Shown here: piece by piece, positions 32,888 to 44,311 of the stretch
Position numbering within the stretch: the stretch's first letter is position 1
How the letters are laid out: every line of letters starts with the position of its first letter
NCBI GenBank assembly: GCA_017307865.1
Contig: JAFKGE010000025.1
Span: 1-64,000, forward strand
Length of the DNA stretch: 64,000 nt
Source of the DNA: Burkholderiales bacterium
Lineage (GTDB): Bacteria; Pseudomonadota; Gammaproteobacteria; Burkholderiales; Burkholderiaceae_C
Direction: 5' to 3'
Notes under the pieces: generated by a model
What the model was told of the DNA's origin: nothing
Seen by the model: only the letters and a program-made list of their open reading frames with translations
Databases searched by the model: none
Made by a program: the position numbers and the translations under genes

Positions 32888-33193
32888 CTACTTCTTGTGG
32901 CGCACCAGATAACGGTAGACGAAGCCCGGGAACGCCAGCGTGGCGAACAGGGCGCCGGTGACAGCGTAGAACTCCCAGCCCTGCGGGTAGTTCTGGCCGG
33001 CGGATTTTTCGAGCGCCATGCCGACCGCGCCGACGACGAAATACCACACCAGCAGTTCGAGCACGCGCCAGCCCAGCGCCTTGTGGCGGCCCGGCAGCGG
33101 CACCACGGCCAGCAGGCGCTCGTTGGCGAACGGAAGATTGGCGGCCACCAGCGCCAGCGCGATGACCAGCCAGATGCTGACGTCCGGCGCCAT
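32888..33193 (-). CDS. DUF2818 family membrane protein
   Basis: This 101-residue protein has three hydrophobic segments (WLVIALALVAANLPF; LVWYFVVGAVGMALE; FYAVTGALFATLAFPGFV) and matches the DUF2818 family found after nuoN in Burkholderiales. Its ATG shares a base with the nuoN stop, so it is translated with complex I. A role in complex I assembly is suggested only by position. Confidence 0.85.
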   Translation of the reverse strand: MAPDVSIWLVIALALVAANLPFANERLLAVVPLPGRHKALGWRVLELLVWYFVVGAVGMALEKSAGQNYPQGWEFYAVTGALFATLAFPGFVYRYLVRHKK

Positions 33194-34680
33194 CAGGTGG
33201 CCAGCATCTGCACGATGGCCTGGGCGCACAGGGACATCAGCGCGCCGGGCACCAGGCCCAGGATCAGCAGCAGCGCGCCGTTGACCGACAGCGTGGCGCG
33301 CATGTCCAGCGGCGCCTGGATCGGCTCGGCGCTGACGGCCGGGTCGAAATACATGACCTTGACCACGCGGATGTAATAGAACGCGCCCACCAGCGCCATG
33401 ACGACGGCGAACACCGCCAGCGCGATGAGGGCCGGCTGCTGGGTGCTGATCAGCGCCTGCAGCACCGACAGCTTGGCCTGGAAGCCCACCAGCGGCGGAA
33501 TGCCGGCCAGCGAGAACAGGCAGATCGCCATCAGGCCGGCGTAGAACGGGCTGCGCTGGTTCAGGCCGGCGAAGTCGGCGATCTGCTCGCTCTCGTAGCC
33601 GTCGCGCGCCAGCAGCAGGATGATGCCGAAGCTGACCAGGTTGGTCAGCACGTAGACCACGGCGTAGAACATGGCCGAGCTGTAGGCGTTGGCCGCCAGC
33701 TGCGCGTTGCCGTTGACCACCCCGGCCAGCAGGCCCATCAGCACGAAGCCCATGTGCGAGATGGTGGAGTACGCCAGCATGCGCTTGAGGTTGGTCTGCG
33801 CGATGGCCGCCACGTTGCCGATGATGAGCGAGGCCACCGCCAGCACCGCCAGCATGGGCTGCCAGTCGATCGCCAATGGCAGCAGGCCCTCGACCAGCAG
33901 GCGGATGGCCATGGCGAAGGCCGCGAGCTTGGGCGCGCTGCCGATGATCAGCGTGACCGAGGTGGGCGCGCCCTCGTAGACGTCGGGAATCCACATGTGG
34001 AAGGGCACGGCGCCGAACTTGAAGGCCATGCCGGCGACCACGAACACCAGCCCGAACACCAGCACCTGGTGTCTCACCTGCCCCGAGGCCACGGCCTTGA
34101 ACACGCCGCCGATGTCCAGCGTGCCGGTGGCGCCGTACAGCATGGACAGGCCGTAGAGCAGAAAGCCCGAGGCCATGGCGCTCAGCACGAAATACTTCAT
34201 CGCCGCCTCGACCGACACCACGTGGTCGCGGCGCAGCGCCACCAGGGCGTAGGCCGACAGGGCCATGCATTCGAGCCCCAGGTAGATCAGCACGAAGTTG
34301 TTGGCCGAGCACATGATGTACACGCCCAGCAGCGAGGTCAGGCTGAGCACGTACCACTCGCCCCCGCGCAGCATGCCGCGCTGGCCGACGTAGGTGCGGC
34401 TGTAGATGAAGATCACCAGCACCGCCAGCGACGAGAAGCACTTGAGCCAGTTGGCCATCACGTCGCTCACGGCCATGCCGCCAAAGCCGTACACGGTCTG
34501 GCCGCTGAGGGCGTACATCGCCGTCAGCACCACCAGCACCACCAGGGTGAGGTTGGACAGCCAGTAGGCCGCCAGGCGGCGCGGCCCGCGGTCGAGCAGG
34601 TCCACCAGCGTGACCACGCAGGTCATGGCCAGCAGCACGATCTCCGGATAGATGGCCATCCAACTGAATCGGTCAATCAT
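33193..34680 (-). CDS. nuoN: NADH-quinone oxidoreductase subunit N
   Basis: This 495-residue, 14-helix antiporter-like membrane subunit of complex I has the proton-channel landmarks of the Mrp-type fold (LGVYIMCSANNFVLIYLGLE with the conserved glutamate; AFKFGAVPFHMWIPDVYEGA). It is the last nuo gene, ten bases after nuoM. Length is normal. Confidence 0.95.
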   Translation of the reverse strand: MIDRFSWMAIYPEIVLLAMTCVVTLVDLLDRGPRRLAAYWLSNLTLVVLVVLTAMYALSGQTVYGFGGMAVSDVMANWLKCFSSLAVLVIFIYSRTYVGQRGMLRGGEWYVLSLTSLLGVYIMCSANNFVLIYLGLECMALSAYALVALRRDHVVSVEAAMKYFVLSAMASGFLLYGLSMLYGATGTLDIGGVFKAVASGQVRHQVLVFGLVFVVAGMAFKFGAVPFHMWIPDVYEGAPTSVTLIIGSAPKLAAFAMAIRLLVEGLLPLAIDWQPMLAVLAVASLIIGNVAAIAQTNLKRMLAYSTISHMGFVLMGLLAGVVNGNAQLAANAYSSAMFYAVVYVLTNLVSFGIILLLARDGYESEQIADFAGLNQRSPFYAGLMAICLFSLAGIPPLVGFQAKLSVLQALISTQQPALIALAVFAVVMALVGAFYYIRVVKVMYFDPAVSAEPIQAPLDMRATLSVNGALLLILGLVPGALMSLCAQAIVQMLAT

Positions 34681-34690
34681 GTTCGGGTTC

Positions 34691-36169
34691 TCAGTTCAGT
34701 TTGGAGACGGACACCTGCTGGACCAGCTTGGCCACCGAGGCCTGCATCACGTCGGTCATCGGCTTGGGATAAAGACCCATCCACAGCACCGCGATGGCCA
34801 GCACGGCCAGGGCGGTGCACTCGCGCCAGTTGATGTCGGGCATCTTCTTGCGCACGTTGTCGTTGGTGACGGCGCCGAAGTACACGCGCTTGAACATCCA
34901 CAGGCTGTAGCCCGCGCCCGAGATCAGCGCCGTGGCCAGCAGCAGGCCCAGCCAGAAATTGGCGCGCACGCTGGCCAGGATCACCATCCACTCGCCGACG
35001 AAGCCGGCCGTGCCCGGCAGGCCGCAGTTGGCCATGAAGAACAGCAGCGCGAAGGCGCCGAAGCGCGGCATGACGTTGATGACGCCGCCGTAGGCCGCGA
35101 TCTCGCGCGTGTGCAGGCGGTCGTACAGCACGCCGATGCACAGGAACATGGCGCCCGAGACGAAGCCGTGGGCGATCATCTGGATCAGGCCGCCGGAAAT
35201 GCCCAGGTCGCTGAAGATGAAGAAGCCCATGGTGACGAAGCCCATGTGCGCCACCGACGAGTAGGCCACGAGCTTTTTCATGTCCTTTTGCACCAGCGCC
35301 ACCAGGCCGACATAGATCACCGCGATCAGCGACAGCGCGATCATCAGCCAGGCCCACTGGCGCGAGGCGTCGGGCAGGATGGGCATGGAAAAACGCACGA
35401 AGCCGTAGGCGCCCAGCTTGAGCATGATGGCCGCCAGCACGATCGAGCCGCCGGTGGGCGCCTCCACGTGCGCATCGGGCAGCCACGTGTGCACCGGCCA
35501 CATCGGCACCTTGACGGCGAAGGCGGCGAACAGCGCGAAGAACAGCAGCGTCTGCGCCGTGCTGGACAGCGGCAACTGCTGCCACACCGCGATGTCGAAG
35601 CTGCCACCCGACTTGGCGTACAGGTAGATGAAGCCCACCAGCATCAGGAACGAGCCCAGCAGCGTGTACAGGAAGAACTTGAACGCCGCGTAGATGCGGT
35701 TGGGCCCGCCCCAGACGCCGATGATCAGGTACATCGGGATCAGCGTGGCCTCGAAGAAGAAATAGAACAGCACGCCGTCCAGCGCGCAGAACACGCCGAT
35801 CATGATGCCCGACAGGATCAGGAACGAGGCCATGTACTGGTTGACCCGGCGCTGGATCACCTCCCAGCCGGCGATCACCACGATGATGGTGATGAAGGCC
35901 GTCAGCAGCACGAACCACACCGACAGGCCGTCGATGCCCAGGTGGTAGTTGACGTTGAAGCGCTCGATCCAAGGCACGTTCTCGACGAACTGCATGTCGG
36001 CCGTGCCCAGCTTGAAGCCGGTGTACAGCGGCAGCGTGACCAGGAAGCTCACGATGGAACCCAGCAGCGCGATCCAGCGCGCCAGGTTCACCTGGCTGTC
36101 CTTTCCGAACAGCAGCAGCAGGGCGCCAATCACGATCGGCGTCCAGATGGCAAGGCTCAACCATCCCAT
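34691..36169 (-). CDS. nuoM: NADH-quinone oxidoreductase subunit M
   Basis: This 492-residue antiporter-like subunit takes part in proton pumping. Recognisable segments are GVLFYFFFEATLIPMYLIIG with its key glutamate, KVPMWPVHTWLPDAHVEAP and YSSVAHMGFVTMG. It lies between nuoL (19 bp upstream) and nuoN (10 bp downstream). Confidence 0.95.
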   Translation of the reverse strand: MGWLSLAIWTPIVIGALLLLFGKDSQVNLARWIALLGSIVSFLVTLPLYTGFKLGTADMQFVENVPWIERFNVNYHLGIDGLSVWFVLLTAFITIIVVIAGWEVIQRRVNQYMASFLILSGIMIGVFCALDGVLFYFFFEATLIPMYLIIGVWGGPNRIYAAFKFFLYTLLGSFLMLVGFIYLYAKSGGSFDIAVWQQLPLSSTAQTLLFFALFAAFAVKVPMWPVHTWLPDAHVEAPTGGSIVLAAIMLKLGAYGFVRFSMPILPDASRQWAWLMIALSLIAVIYVGLVALVQKDMKKLVAYSSVAHMGFVTMGFFIFSDLGISGGLIQMIAHGFVSGAMFLCIGVLYDRLHTREIAAYGGVINVMPRFGAFALLFFMANCGLPGTAGFVGEWMVILASVRANFWLGLLLATALISGAGYSLWMFKRVYFGAVTNDNVRKKMPDINWRECTALAVLAIAVLWMGLYPKPMTDVMQASVAKLVQQVSVSKLN

Positions 36170-36188
36170 GTTCTTATCCCGTTCTTGC

Positions 36189-38204
36189 TTATTGGGCGAG
36201 CCAGACGAAGTACGTCATCAGCACGAAGAGGCCCAGGATCATCGCCAGGGCGTAGTGATAGAGATAGCCCGACTGCAGCCAGCGCAGGGCGCCGGCGCTC
36301 CAGCCGACCAGACGCCAGGAGCCGTTGACCACCGCGCCGTCGATCAGGCCGGCGTCCACGCCCTTCCACAGGCCGACACCCAGCTTGCGCAGGCCGCCCG
36401 CGATGACCGTGATCCACAGCCAGTCCATGTAGTACTTGTTGTCCAGCAGCGTGTAGATGGGGCCGAACATCTTCTTGATGCGCGCCGGCAGCGCCGGGTT
36501 GACGATGTACAGGTAGTAGCTGAGCACCGCCGCGGCCAGCGCCAGCCAGGTCGGCAGCGCCAGCAGGCCGTGCACGCCCATGGCCCACCAGCCGTGAATT
36601 TCCTCGGCCAGCGCCGCCATCGCCGGGTGGCGCGTGGCATCGACCGTGATGGCCTTGGCGAAGAAGTCGCCGAACAGCATCGGCATCAGGGTCATCGCGC
36701 CGATGACGACCGAGGGGATGGCCAGCAGCACCAGCGGCACCCAGACCACCGCCGGCTGCTCCTTGGGCTTGCCGCCGTGGTCGTGCCCGTGGCCGTGGTC
36801 GTCGTGGTGCGCATCGGGGTTCTGGTCGTAGCGCTCCGGGCCGTGGAACACCAGGAAGTACAGGCGAAAGGAATACAGCGAGGTCACGAACACGCCCGCC
36901 ACCAGGGCGAAGTACGCGAAGCCCGTGCCCGGCAGGGTGCTGGCATGCACGGCCGCGATGATCGACTCCTTGGAATAGAAGCCCGAGAAGAACGGCGTGC
37001 CGATCAGCGCCAGCGTGCCCACCAGGAAGGTGATCCAGGTCCAGGGCATGTACTTGCGCAGGCCGCCCATCCAGCGGATGTCCTGGTTGTGGTGCATGGA
37101 CAGGATGACCGAGCCGGCGCCCAGGAACAGCAGCGCCTTGAAGAAGGCGTGCGTCATCAGGTGGAAGATCGCCGCCGAATAGGCCGAGGCCCCCAGCGCC
37201 GCCGTCATGTAGCCGAGCTGCGACAGCGTGGAATAGGCGATGACGCGCTTGATGTCGTTCTGCACCACGCCGACCAGGCCCATGAACAGCGCGGTGATGG
37301 CGCCGATGACCAGCACGAAGTTCAGCGCCGTGTCCGACAGCTCGAACAGCGGCGACATGCGCGCCACCATGAAGATGCCGGCCGTCACCATGGTGGCGGC
37401 GTGGATCAGGGCGGAGATGGGCGTCGGGCCTTCCATCGAGTCGGGCAGCCACACGTGCAGCGGAAACTGCGTCGACTTGCCCATGGCACCGACGAACAGG
37501 CAGATGCACATCACGGTGACCATCAGCCAGTCGGTGCCCGGAAACACGATGCTGCCCAGCGACTGCGCCTGGGCGAAGGTCTCGCTGTAGTTGAGCGTGC
37601 CGGCGTAGGCTGCCACCAGGCCGATGCCCAGGATGAAGCCGAAGTCGCCCACCCGGTTGATCATGAAGGCCTTGAGGTTGGCGAAGATGGCCGATTCGCG
37701 CTGGAACCAGAAGCCGATCAGCAGGTAGGACACCAGGCCCACCGCCTCCCAGCCGAAGAACAGCTGCAGGAAGTTGTTGCTCATCACCAGCATGAGCATC
37801 GAGAAGGTGAACAGCGCGATGTAGGAGAAAAAGCGGTTGTAGCCGTCGTCCTCGGCCATGTAGCCGATGGTGTAGATGTGCACCATCAGCGACACGAAGG
37901 TCACCACGCACATCATGGTGGCTGTCAGGCTGTCGACCATGAAGCCGATTTCCATCTTCAGCTTGCCCACCGTCATCCATTCGTAGATGGTGGCGTTGTA
38001 CGTGGCGCCGTTGACGACGTCGCGCAGCACGAAGGCCGAGACGATGAGGGCGATCAGCACGCCACCGATGGTGACGCTGTGCGAGGCGGTGCGGCCGATG
38101 CGGTTGCCACCGAAGGCCGTGCCCAGCAGGCCGGCAATCAGGGCGCCGGCCAGCGGTGCCAGGGGAACGGTCAGCAGCGCGGCCGTGGAAAGGGTTTGAC
38201 TCAT
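36189..38204 (-). CDS. nuoL: NADH-quinone oxidoreductase subunit L
   Basis: This 671-residue subunit is the largest antiporter-like subunit and carries the long lateral helix in its C-terminal part. Landmarks are FFGWEAVGLVSYLLIGFW, STQFPLHVWLPDSMEGPTP and the YSTLSQLGYM helix. A His/Asp-rich loop around residue 470 (HHDDHGHGHDHGG) may bind metal; it lies in a variable loop. It is normal in length. Confidence 0.95.
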   Translation of the reverse strand: MSQTLSTAALLTVPLAPLAGALIAGLLGTAFGGNRIGRTASHSVTIGGVLIALIVSAFVLRDVVNGATYNATIYEWMTVGKLKMEIGFMVDSLTATMMCVVTFVSLMVHIYTIGYMAEDDGYNRFFSYIALFTFSMLMLVMSNNFLQLFFGWEAVGLVSYLLIGFWFQRESAIFANLKAFMINRVGDFGFILGIGLVAAYAGTLNYSETFAQAQSLGSIVFPGTDWLMVTVMCICLFVGAMGKSTQFPLHVWLPDSMEGPTPISALIHAATMVTAGIFMVARMSPLFELSDTALNFVLVIGAITALFMGLVGVVQNDIKRVIAYSTLSQLGYMTAALGASAYSAAIFHLMTHAFFKALLFLGAGSVILSMHHNQDIRWMGGLRKYMPWTWITFLVGTLALIGTPFFSGFYSKESIIAAVHASTLPGTGFAYFALVAGVFVTSLYSFRLYFLVFHGPERYDQNPDAHHDDHGHGHDHGGKPKEQPAVVWVPLVLLAIPSVVIGAMTLMPMLFGDFFAKAITVDATRHPAMAALAEEIHGWWAMGVHGLLALPTWLALAAAVLSYYLYIVNPALPARIKKMFGPIYTLLDNKYYMDWLWITVIAGGLRKLGVGLWKGVDAGLIDGAVVNGSWRLVGWSAGALRWLQSGYLYHYALAMILGLFVLMTYFVWLAQ

Positions 38205-38214
38205 CGCTGGTCCC

Positions 38215-38523
38215 TCAGCCCTTCAACGCGTTGAGTTCGTCGACGTTGATGTTCGAGCGGGCGCGGAACAGCAGCATCAGGATGGCCAGGCCGATGGCCG
38301 ATTCGGCGGCCGCCACGGTCAAGATGAAGAACACGAACACCTGTCCGTGCATGTCGCCCAGGTAGTGCGAGAAGGCCACGAAGTTCATGTTGACGGCCAA
38401 GAGCATCAGCTCGATGGCCATCAGCAGCACGATCAGGTTCTTGCGGTTGAGGAAGATGCCGACCATGGAGAGCGCGAACAGGATCGCGCCCAGGGTCAGG
38501 TAATGAGCGAGCGACAGGGTCAT
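38215..38523 (-). CDS. nuoK: NADH-quinone oxidoreductase subunit K
   Basis: This 102-residue, three-helix membrane subunit has the two conserved buried glutamates, in [16 protein letters not shown] and [15 protein letters not shown]. Its start overlaps the nuoJ stop (ATGA) and it ends 11 bp before nuoL. Confidence 0.96.
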   Translation of the reverse strand: MTLSLAHYLTLGAILFALSMVGIFLNRKNLIVLLMAIELMLLAVNMNFVAFSHYLGDMHGQVFVFFILTVAAAESAIGLAILMLLFRARSNINVDELNALKG

Positions 38524-39194
38524 TTCTTTGCCTCCTCGGCAGCGGTGGCCGGCGCCGCCTCCACGGGAACGGGCGCTTGCGTGGGCGCCAGCTTGACGAG
38601 TTGCACGCGGTCGCGCGAGCGCACGCGCACCGCCAGCGAGGCGTCGATGGCCTTGTTGTCCTTGCGCCGTTCACGCAGCGTCAGGGCAATGGCCGCGACC
38701 ATCGCGATCAGCAGGATGACGGCGGCGATTTCCACCGGGTACAGGTACTGGGTGAACATCAGCACGCCCAGTTCCTTGGTGTTGGACGCCTGCGCCACCT
38801 GCCCCGCCACTTGGGCCACGGTGTCGGGCATGGGGCGCGCCTCGTTGACGCGAAAACCGCCGAACAGCACGGCCGCCATTTCCAGCGAAATCACCGCGCC
38901 GATGACCAGCGCCAGCGGAAAGTGGCGCCAAAAGCCCTGCCGCACGCTGTCGATGTGGATGTCCAGCATCATCACCACGAACAGGAACAGCACCATCACC
39001 GCTCCCAGATACACCAGCACCAGCACGATGGCGAGGAACTCGGCCTGCAACAGCAGCCACACGCCCGAGGCCTGCGAGAAGGCGAGCATCAGGTACAGCA
39101 CCGCATGCACCGGGTTGCGCGCGGTGATCACGCGGAATGCCGCGAACAGCATCACCAGCGAGAACAGATAGAAAAAGAAGGTCTTGACGTCCAT
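38520..39194 (-). CDS. nuoJ: NADH-quinone oxidoreductase subunit J
   Basis: This 224-residue membrane subunit has five hydrophobic helices, including the flexible [20 protein letters not shown] helix that forms the pi-bulge in complex I. The C-terminal 40 residues are an Ala/Pro/Thr-rich soluble tail, longer than in E. coli but common in Burkholderiales. It is coupled to nuoK by a 4-bp overlap. Confidence 0.94.
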   Translation of the reverse strand: MDVKTFFFYLFSLVMLFAAFRVITARNPVHAVLYLMLAFSQASGVWLLLQAEFLAIVLVLVYLGAVMVLFLFVVMMLDIHIDSVRQGFWRHFPLALVIGAVISLEMAAVLFGGFRVNEARPMPDTVAQVAGQVAQASNTKELGVLMFTQYLYPVEIAAVILLIAMVAAIALTLRERRKDNKAIDASLAVRVRSRDRVQLVKLAPTQAPVPVEAAPATAAEEAKK

Positions 39195-39218
39195 GGTCGT
39201 GTGCGGGGTTGGGCGCCT

Positions 39219-39728
39219 TCAGCGGTAGGGAGCGTCGGCCGCGCGGGCGGCGGCGATCTCGGGCTCGTACTTGTCGCCCACGGCCAGCAGCATCTCCTTG
39301 GTGAAATACAGGTCGCCCCGCTTTTCGCCGTGGTACTCGAGGATGTCGGTCTCGACGATCGAGTCGACCGGGCAGCTCTCCTCGCAGAAGCCGCAGAAGA
39401 TGCACTTGGTCAGGTCGATGTCGTAGCGCGTGGTGCGGCGCGAGCCGTCGTCGCGCTCGGCCGACTCGATGGTGATCGCCACGGCCGGGCAGATCGCCTC
39501 GCACAGCTTGCAGGCGATGCAGCGCTCCTCGCCGTTCTCGTAGCGGCGCAGCGCGTGCAGGCCGCGAAAGCGCGGCGATCGCGGCGTCTTTTCTTCCGGG
39601 TATTCGATGGTCACCTTGCGCGCCAGCGCGTAGCGGCCGGTCAGGGCCATGCCCTTGAACAGCTCCACGAGCATGAAGCTCTTGAGAAAGTCACGCAGGG
39701 AAAAGGGGGAAGCGGTAACGGAAGCCAT
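39219..39728 (-). CDS. nuoI: NADH-quinone oxidoreductase subunit I
   Basis: This 169-residue peripheral-arm subunit holds two [4Fe-4S] clusters (N6a and N6b) through [12 protein letters not shown] and [12 protein letters not shown]. They hand electrons towards cluster N2 in NuoB. The N-terminal 50 residues include the amphipathic helix [18 protein letters not shown] that lies on the membrane arm. Confidence 0.96.
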   Translation of the reverse strand: MASVTASPFSLRDFLKSFMLVELFKGMALTGRYALARKVTIEYPEEKTPRSPRFRGLHALRRYENGEERCIACKLCEAICPAVAITIESAERDDGSRRTTRYDIDLTKCIFCGFCEESCPVDSIVETDILEYHGEKRGDLYFTKEMLLAVGDKYEPEIAAARAADAPYR

Positions 39729-39746
39729 GATTCAATCTCCCGTGGT

Positions 39747-40823
39747 TCAGTGCCAGATGTTCAGCGGGCTGTGCATCCACGCGCCCACCAGCAGCAGCCA
39801 GAACAGCGTCACGGGGATGAACACCTTCCAGCCCAGGCGCATGATCTGGTCGTAGCGAAAACGCGGGAAGGTCGCGCGAAACCAGATGAACATCGACACC
39901 ACCACGCAGGTCTTGATGCCCAGCCAGATCCAGCCCGGGATGAAGTCCAGCCACACCACCGGCGCCATCCAGCCGCCCAGGAACATGATGACGGCCAGGA
40001 TCGACACCAGCCACATGCTGGCGTATTCGCCCAGAAAGTAGATGGCGAAGCCCATGCCCGAGTACTCGACCATGTGGCCGGCCACGATTTCGGATTCGCC
40101 CTCGGCCATGTCGAAGGGGTGGCGGTTGACCTCGGCCACGCCCGAGATCATGTAGATCAGGAACACCGGCAGCAGCGGCAGCCAGTTCCAGGACAGGAAG
40201 GTCCAGCCGGCGTTGGCGGCCATGCCCTTGCCCTGCCCCGTCACGATGTCGGTCAGGTTCAGGCTGCCCGAGACCATCAGCACGATCACGAAGCAAAAGC
40301 CCATCGCGATTTCGTAGCTGACCATCTGCGCCGAGGCGCGCAGCGCGCCCAGGAAGGGGTACTTGGAGTTGGACGCCCAGCCGCCCACGATCACGCCGTA
40401 GATCTCGATCGAGGTGATGGCCATCACCAGCAGCAGGCCGGCGTTGACGTTGGCCAGCGCCAGTTCGGGACCGAAGGGCACCACCGCCCAGGCCGCCAGC
40501 GCCGGCATGATGGCCAGGCAAGGCCCCAGCAGGAACAGGCCCTTGGCCGCCGCCGTGGGCTGGATGATTTCCTTGGTCAGCAACTTGACCGCGTCGGCAA
40601 TCGGCTGCAGCAGGCCCCAGGGCCCGACGCGGTTGGGACCCTTGCGCACCTGCATCCAGCCCAGCAGCTTGCGCTCCCACAGCGTGAGGTAGGCCACGGC
40701 CACCAGCAGCGGCACCAGCACCACCACGATCTTGATCAGGGCCCAGATGACGGGCCAGACGACGCCAGTCCACCAAGGGCTGGCCAGCAGCCCCAGGCCG
40801 CCGTTGTAAATCGCGTCGATCAT
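39747..40823 (-). CDS. nuoH: NADH-quinone oxidoreductase subunit H
   Basis: This 358-residue, eight-helix subunit forms the quinone chamber at the junction with NuoB/NuoD. The conserved loops are [20 protein letters not shown] and [19 protein letters not shown], with acidic residues that couple quinone chemistry to proton pumping. It overlaps nuoG by 4 bp. Confidence 0.96.
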   Translation of the reverse strand: MIDAIYNGGLGLLASPWWTGVVWPVIWALIKIVVVLVPLLVAVAYLTLWERKLLGWMQVRKGPNRVGPWGLLQPIADAVKLLTKEIIQPTAAAKGLFLLGPCLAIMPALAAWAVVPFGPELALANVNAGLLLVMAITSIEIYGVIVGGWASNSKYPFLGALRASAQMVSYEIAMGFCFVIVLMVSGSLNLTDIVTGQGKGMAANAGWTFLSWNWLPLLPVFLIYMISGVAEVNRHPFDMAEGESEIVAGHMVEYSGMGFAIYFLGEYASMWLVSILAVIMFLGGWMAPVVWLDFIPGWIWLGIKTCVVVSMFIWFRATFPRFRYDQIMRLGWKVFIPVTLFWLLLVGAWMHSPLNIWH

Positions 40824-42934
40824 GCGGCCGCCCCCTCACGTCCGTCGGTCGTGCCCTGCAGCGAGGGCGCCCGGCGCACCAGACCATCGAGCTGGTAGAT
40901 GCCCACCGGCGCCAGCGCGGCCGGCCGCGCCGTCAGGTCGATCGCCGCCTGCGTGCGGTTGTCCAGGCGCTCGGGCGGGATGAACTCGAGCACCGTGCCG
41001 CCCAGTGCCTCGGCCAGCACCTCCTGCGTGCTCTGGTAGGCCGGTTGCACGACCTCCAGCATGTCGCCCAGCACGCGCAGCACCTTCCAGGCTGGGCGCG
41101 TGTCGCCCAGCGGCGCCACCACGGCGTGAAAGCTTTGCACCCGCCCCTCGGCGTTGACGAAGCTGCCCGAGGTCTCGGAAAACGGGGCGATCGGCAGCAG
41201 CACGTCGCTGACGTCCAGGTTCGCCTTGAAGGGGCTCAGCGTGACCACCATGTCGCAGCCGCTCAGGGCCACGCCGCGCGTGTCGGGCCCGGGCTCGCAA
41301 TTCAGCAGCAGTGCCGCCTTCAGGCCGCCGCCCAGCATGTGCGCGGCGTTCAGGCCACCAGGCCCCGGCAGCGCAGCCACCACCTGCGCGCCCACGGTGT
41401 TGGCCGCCTCGGTGAGGTAGCCCACGCTGGCGCCGCTCTGCTCGCCGATCCATTGCGCCAGCGCCAGCAGGCTGCTGGCGGCCGGGTGCTGCGCCGCCGC
41501 GTTGCCCAGCAGCACGGCCTTGCGCTCGCCCGAGAGCAAGGCCTTGGCCATGGCCTGCGCGGCCTCGCTGGCGGTGCCGGGCGCGGGGGCCGCGACGCCC
41601 TTGGCCGCCGCAAGGGCCGCCGCCACGTCGGCCAGCAGCTGGGGCCACTGGGCCGGTTCGCCCAGCGATGCCGCCGCCAGCGGCATGGCCCAGGCGTCGG
41701 CCGCGCGCAGCAGCGCCGGCGAGGTGAGCGCCGCCACCTGCGCGCCATGGCGCACGGCCTGACGGATGCGCGCGGCAAACAGCGGGTGGTCCTTGCGCAG
41801 GTTGGAGCCCACGACAAGCGCCGCCTGCAGCTGCCCCAGCGAAGCAATCGAGGTGCCCAGCCAGCGCACGCCCTCGGGCGCGGCCAACTCGGTGTGGCGC
41901 AGACGGTGGTCGATGTTCTGGCTGCCCAGCCCGCGCACCAGACGGCCGGCCAGGAACAGTTCTTCCAGCGTGCTGTGCGGGCTGACCAGTGCGCCGATGG
42001 CGCCGGCGCCATGCTGGGCGCGGATATCGTGCAGGCCGTTGGCGACGTATTCGAGCGCGGTCTGCCAGTCGACCTCCTGCCACTGGCCACCCTGCTTGAG
42101 CATGGGCTTGGTCAGGCGCTCGGCGCCGTTGAGCGCCTCGTACGAGAAGCGGTCGCGGTCGGCGATCCAGCACTCGTTGACGTCCTCGTTCTCGAACGGC
42201 ACCACGCGCAGGACCTTGTTGTTCTTGACCTGCATGATCAGGTTGGCGCCGGTCGAATCGTGCGGGCTGACGCTGCGCCGGCGTGCCATCTCCCAGGTGC
42301 GGGCGCTGAAGCGGAACGGCTTGCTGGTGAGCGCGCCCACCGGGCAGATGTCGATCATGTTGCCCGACAGCTCGGAGTCGATCGAGCTGCCGACGAAGGT
42401 CTCGATCTCGGCATGCTCGCCCCGGTTGGACATGCCGAGTTCCATGATGCCGCCGATCTCCTGGCCGAAACGCACACAGCGCGTGCAGTGGATGCAGCGC
42501 GTCATCTCCTTCATGGAGATCAGCGGGCCCACTTCCTTGGGCTTGACCGAGCGCTTTTCCTCGTCGTAGCGCGAGGCCGACCAGCCGTAGCCCACGGCCA
42601 GGTCCTGCAGCTGGCATTCGCCGCCCTGGTCGCACACCGGGCAATCCAGCGGGTGGTTGATGAGCAGGAACTCCATCACCGCGTTCTGCGCGGCGATGGC
42701 CTTGGCGCTCTTGGTGCGCACGATCATGCCCTGCGTCACCGGGGTGGCGCAGGCCGGCACCGCCTTGGGCGCCTTTTCCACGTCCACCAGGCACATGCGG
42801 CAGTTGGCGGCGATGGACAGCTTCTTGTGATAGCAGAAGTGCGGGATGTAGATGTCGGCCTCTTGCGCAGCCTGGATCACCATGCTGCCTTCGGGCGCCT
42901 GCACCTTCTTGCCGTCGATTTCGAGTTCAACCAT
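40820..42934 (-). CDS. nuoG: NADH-quinone oxidoreductase subunit G
   Basis: This 704-residue subunit carries a [2Fe-2S] cluster ([15 protein letters not shown] region), a His/Cys [4Fe-4S] cluster ([18 protein letters not shown]) and a further [4Fe-4S] cluster ([16 protein letters not shown]), followed by a molybdopterin-oxidoreductase-like domain that is structural in complex I. The C-terminal half is shorter than in E. coli (about 900 residues), in line with other beta-proteobacteria. Confidence 0.95.
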   Translation of the reverse strand: MVELEIDGKKVQAPEGSMVIQAAQEADIYIPHFCYHKKLSIAANCRMCLVDVEKAPKAVPACATPVTQGMIVRTKSAKAIAAQNAVMEFLLINHPLDCPVCDQGGECQLQDLAVGYGWSASRYDEEKRSVKPKEVGPLISMKEMTRCIHCTRCVRFGQEIGGIMELGMSNRGEHAEIETFVGSSIDSELSGNMIDICPVGALTSKPFRFSARTWEMARRRSVSPHDSTGANLIMQVKNNKVLRVVPFENEDVNECWIADRDRFSYEALNGAERLTKPMLKQGGQWQEVDWQTALEYVANGLHDIRAQHGAGAIGALVSPHSTLEELFLAGRLVRGLGSQNIDHRLRHTELAAPEGVRWLGTSIASLGQLQAALVVGSNLRKDHPLFAARIRQAVRHGAQVAALTSPALLRAADAWAMPLAAASLGEPAQWPQLLADVAAALAAAKGVAAPAPGTASEAAQAMAKALLSGERKAVLLGNAAAQHPAASSLLALAQWIGEQSGASVGYLTEAANTVGAQVVAALPGPGGLNAAHMLGGGLKAALLLNCEPGPDTRGVALSGCDMVVTLSPFKANLDVSDVLLPIAPFSETSGSFVNAEGRVQSFHAVVAPLGDTRPAWKVLRVLGDMLEVVQPAYQSTQEVLAEALGGTVLEFIPPERLDNRTQAAIDLTARPAALAPVGIYQLDGLVRRAPSLQGTTDGREGAAA

Positions 42935-42958
42935 GAGATTCTTCCAACCGGCCCCGCA

Positions 42959-44311
42959 TCAGACGTAGGCAGGCACCACGCAGCACTTGTGCTCGACGTG
43001 ATGCTCGAATTCGTGCCGGAAATGCTTGAGCATGCCGCGCACGGGCATGGCCGCTGCATCGCCCAGCGCGCAGATGGTGCGGCCCATGATGTTGCCGGCC
43101 ACCGAGTCCAGCAGGTCCATGTCCTGCTGGCGGCCGTGGCCGTTCTCGATGCGCTCGACCACGCGCCACAGCCAGCCCGTGCCCTCGCGGCAGGGCGTGC
43201 ACTGGCCGCAGGACTCGTGCATGTAGAAGTAGGACAGACGCATCAGCGACTTGACCATGCAGCGCGAGTCGTCCATCACGATCACCGCACCCGAGCCCAG
43301 CATGGAGCCGGCCTTGGCGATGCTGTCGTAGTCCATGGTGCAGTCCATCATGATGGACGCGGGCAGCACCGGCGCCGACGAGCCGCCCGGAATCACGGCC
43401 TTGAGCTGGCGCCCGCCGCGCACGCCACCCGCCAGCTCCAGCAGCGTGGCAAAGGGCGTGCCCATCGGAATCTCGTAGTTGCCGGGGCGCTCGACGTCGC
43501 CGCTGATCGAGTAGATCTTGGTGCCGCCGTTGTTGGGCTTGCCGCACTCCAGATAGGCCTGCCCGCCGTTGCGCACGATCCACGGCACGGCGGCGAAGGT
43601 CTCGGTGTTGTTGATGGTGGTGGGCTTGCCATAGAGGCCGAAACTGGCCGGAAACGGCGGCTTGAAGCGCGGCTGGCCCTTCTTGCCTTCCAGCGATTCG
43701 AGCAGGCCGGTTTCCTCGCCGCAGATGTAGGCGCCGAAGCCGTGAAACGCGTGCAGCTGAAAGCTGAAGTCGCTGCCCAGGATGCGCTCGCCCAGGTAGC
43801 CTGCGGCGCGCGCTTCTTCCAGCGCCTCTTCGAAGCGCTCGTAGACCTGGAAGATCTCGCCGTGGATGTAGTTGTAACCCACGCTCGTGCCCATGGCGTA
43901 GGCGGCGATCGCCATGCCCTCGATCACGATGTGCGGGTTGAACATGAGGATGTCGCGGTCCTTGCAGGTGCCGGGCTCGCCCTCGTCGGAGTTGCACACC
44001 AGGTGCTTTTGCCCCGGAAACTGGCGCGGCATGAAGCTCCACTTCAGGCCGGTCGGAAAGCCCGCGCCGCCGCGCCCGCGCAGGCCCGATTCCTTGATCA
44101 TGGCGATCAGCTGCTCGGGCGTCATGCCCGCGCCGCCATCCTTGCCCAGCAGCTTCTTGAGCGCTTGGTAGCCGCCGCGCGCCTCGTAGTCCTTCAGGCG
44201 CCAGTTGGTGCCGTCCAGGCCGGCGTAGATCTGGGGCTTGATGTGGCGGCCGTGAAAGCAGGTTTCCACGCCTTGCGCGGCAAACTGCGACAACACCTGT
44301 TCGACCTTCAT
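42959..44311 (-). CDS. nuoF: NADH-quinone oxidoreductase subunit F
   Basis: This 450-residue subunit binds NADH, FMN and a [4Fe-4S] cluster and is the electron entry point. Landmarks are [19 protein letters not shown] (NADH/FMN site), [34 protein letters not shown] and the cluster motif [14 protein letters not shown]. The start at ATG 44311 overlaps the nuoE stop (ATGA) and gives [17 protein letters not shown]; the frame is open further upstream only within nuoE. Confidence 0.96.
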   Translation of the reverse strand: MKVEQVLSQFAAQGVETCFHGRHIKPQIYAGLDGTNWRLKDYEARGGYQALKKLLGKDGGAGMTPEQLIAMIKESGLRGRGGAGFPTGLKWSFMPRQFPGQKHLVCNSDEGEPGTCKDRDILMFNPHIVIEGMAIAAYAMGTSVGYNYIHGEIFQVYERFEEALEEARAAGYLGERILGSDFSFQLHAFHGFGAYICGEETGLLESLEGKKGQPRFKPPFPASFGLYGKPTTINNTETFAAVPWIVRNGGQAYLECGKPNNGGTKIYSISGDVERPGNYEIPMGTPFATLLELAGGVRGGRQLKAVIPGGSSAPVLPASIMMDCTMDYDSIAKAGSMLGSGAVIVMDDSRCMVKSLMRLSYFYMHESCGQCTPCREGTGWLWRVVERIENGHGRQQDMDLLDSVAGNIMGRTICALGDAAAMPVRGMLKHFRHEFEHHVEHKCCVVPAYV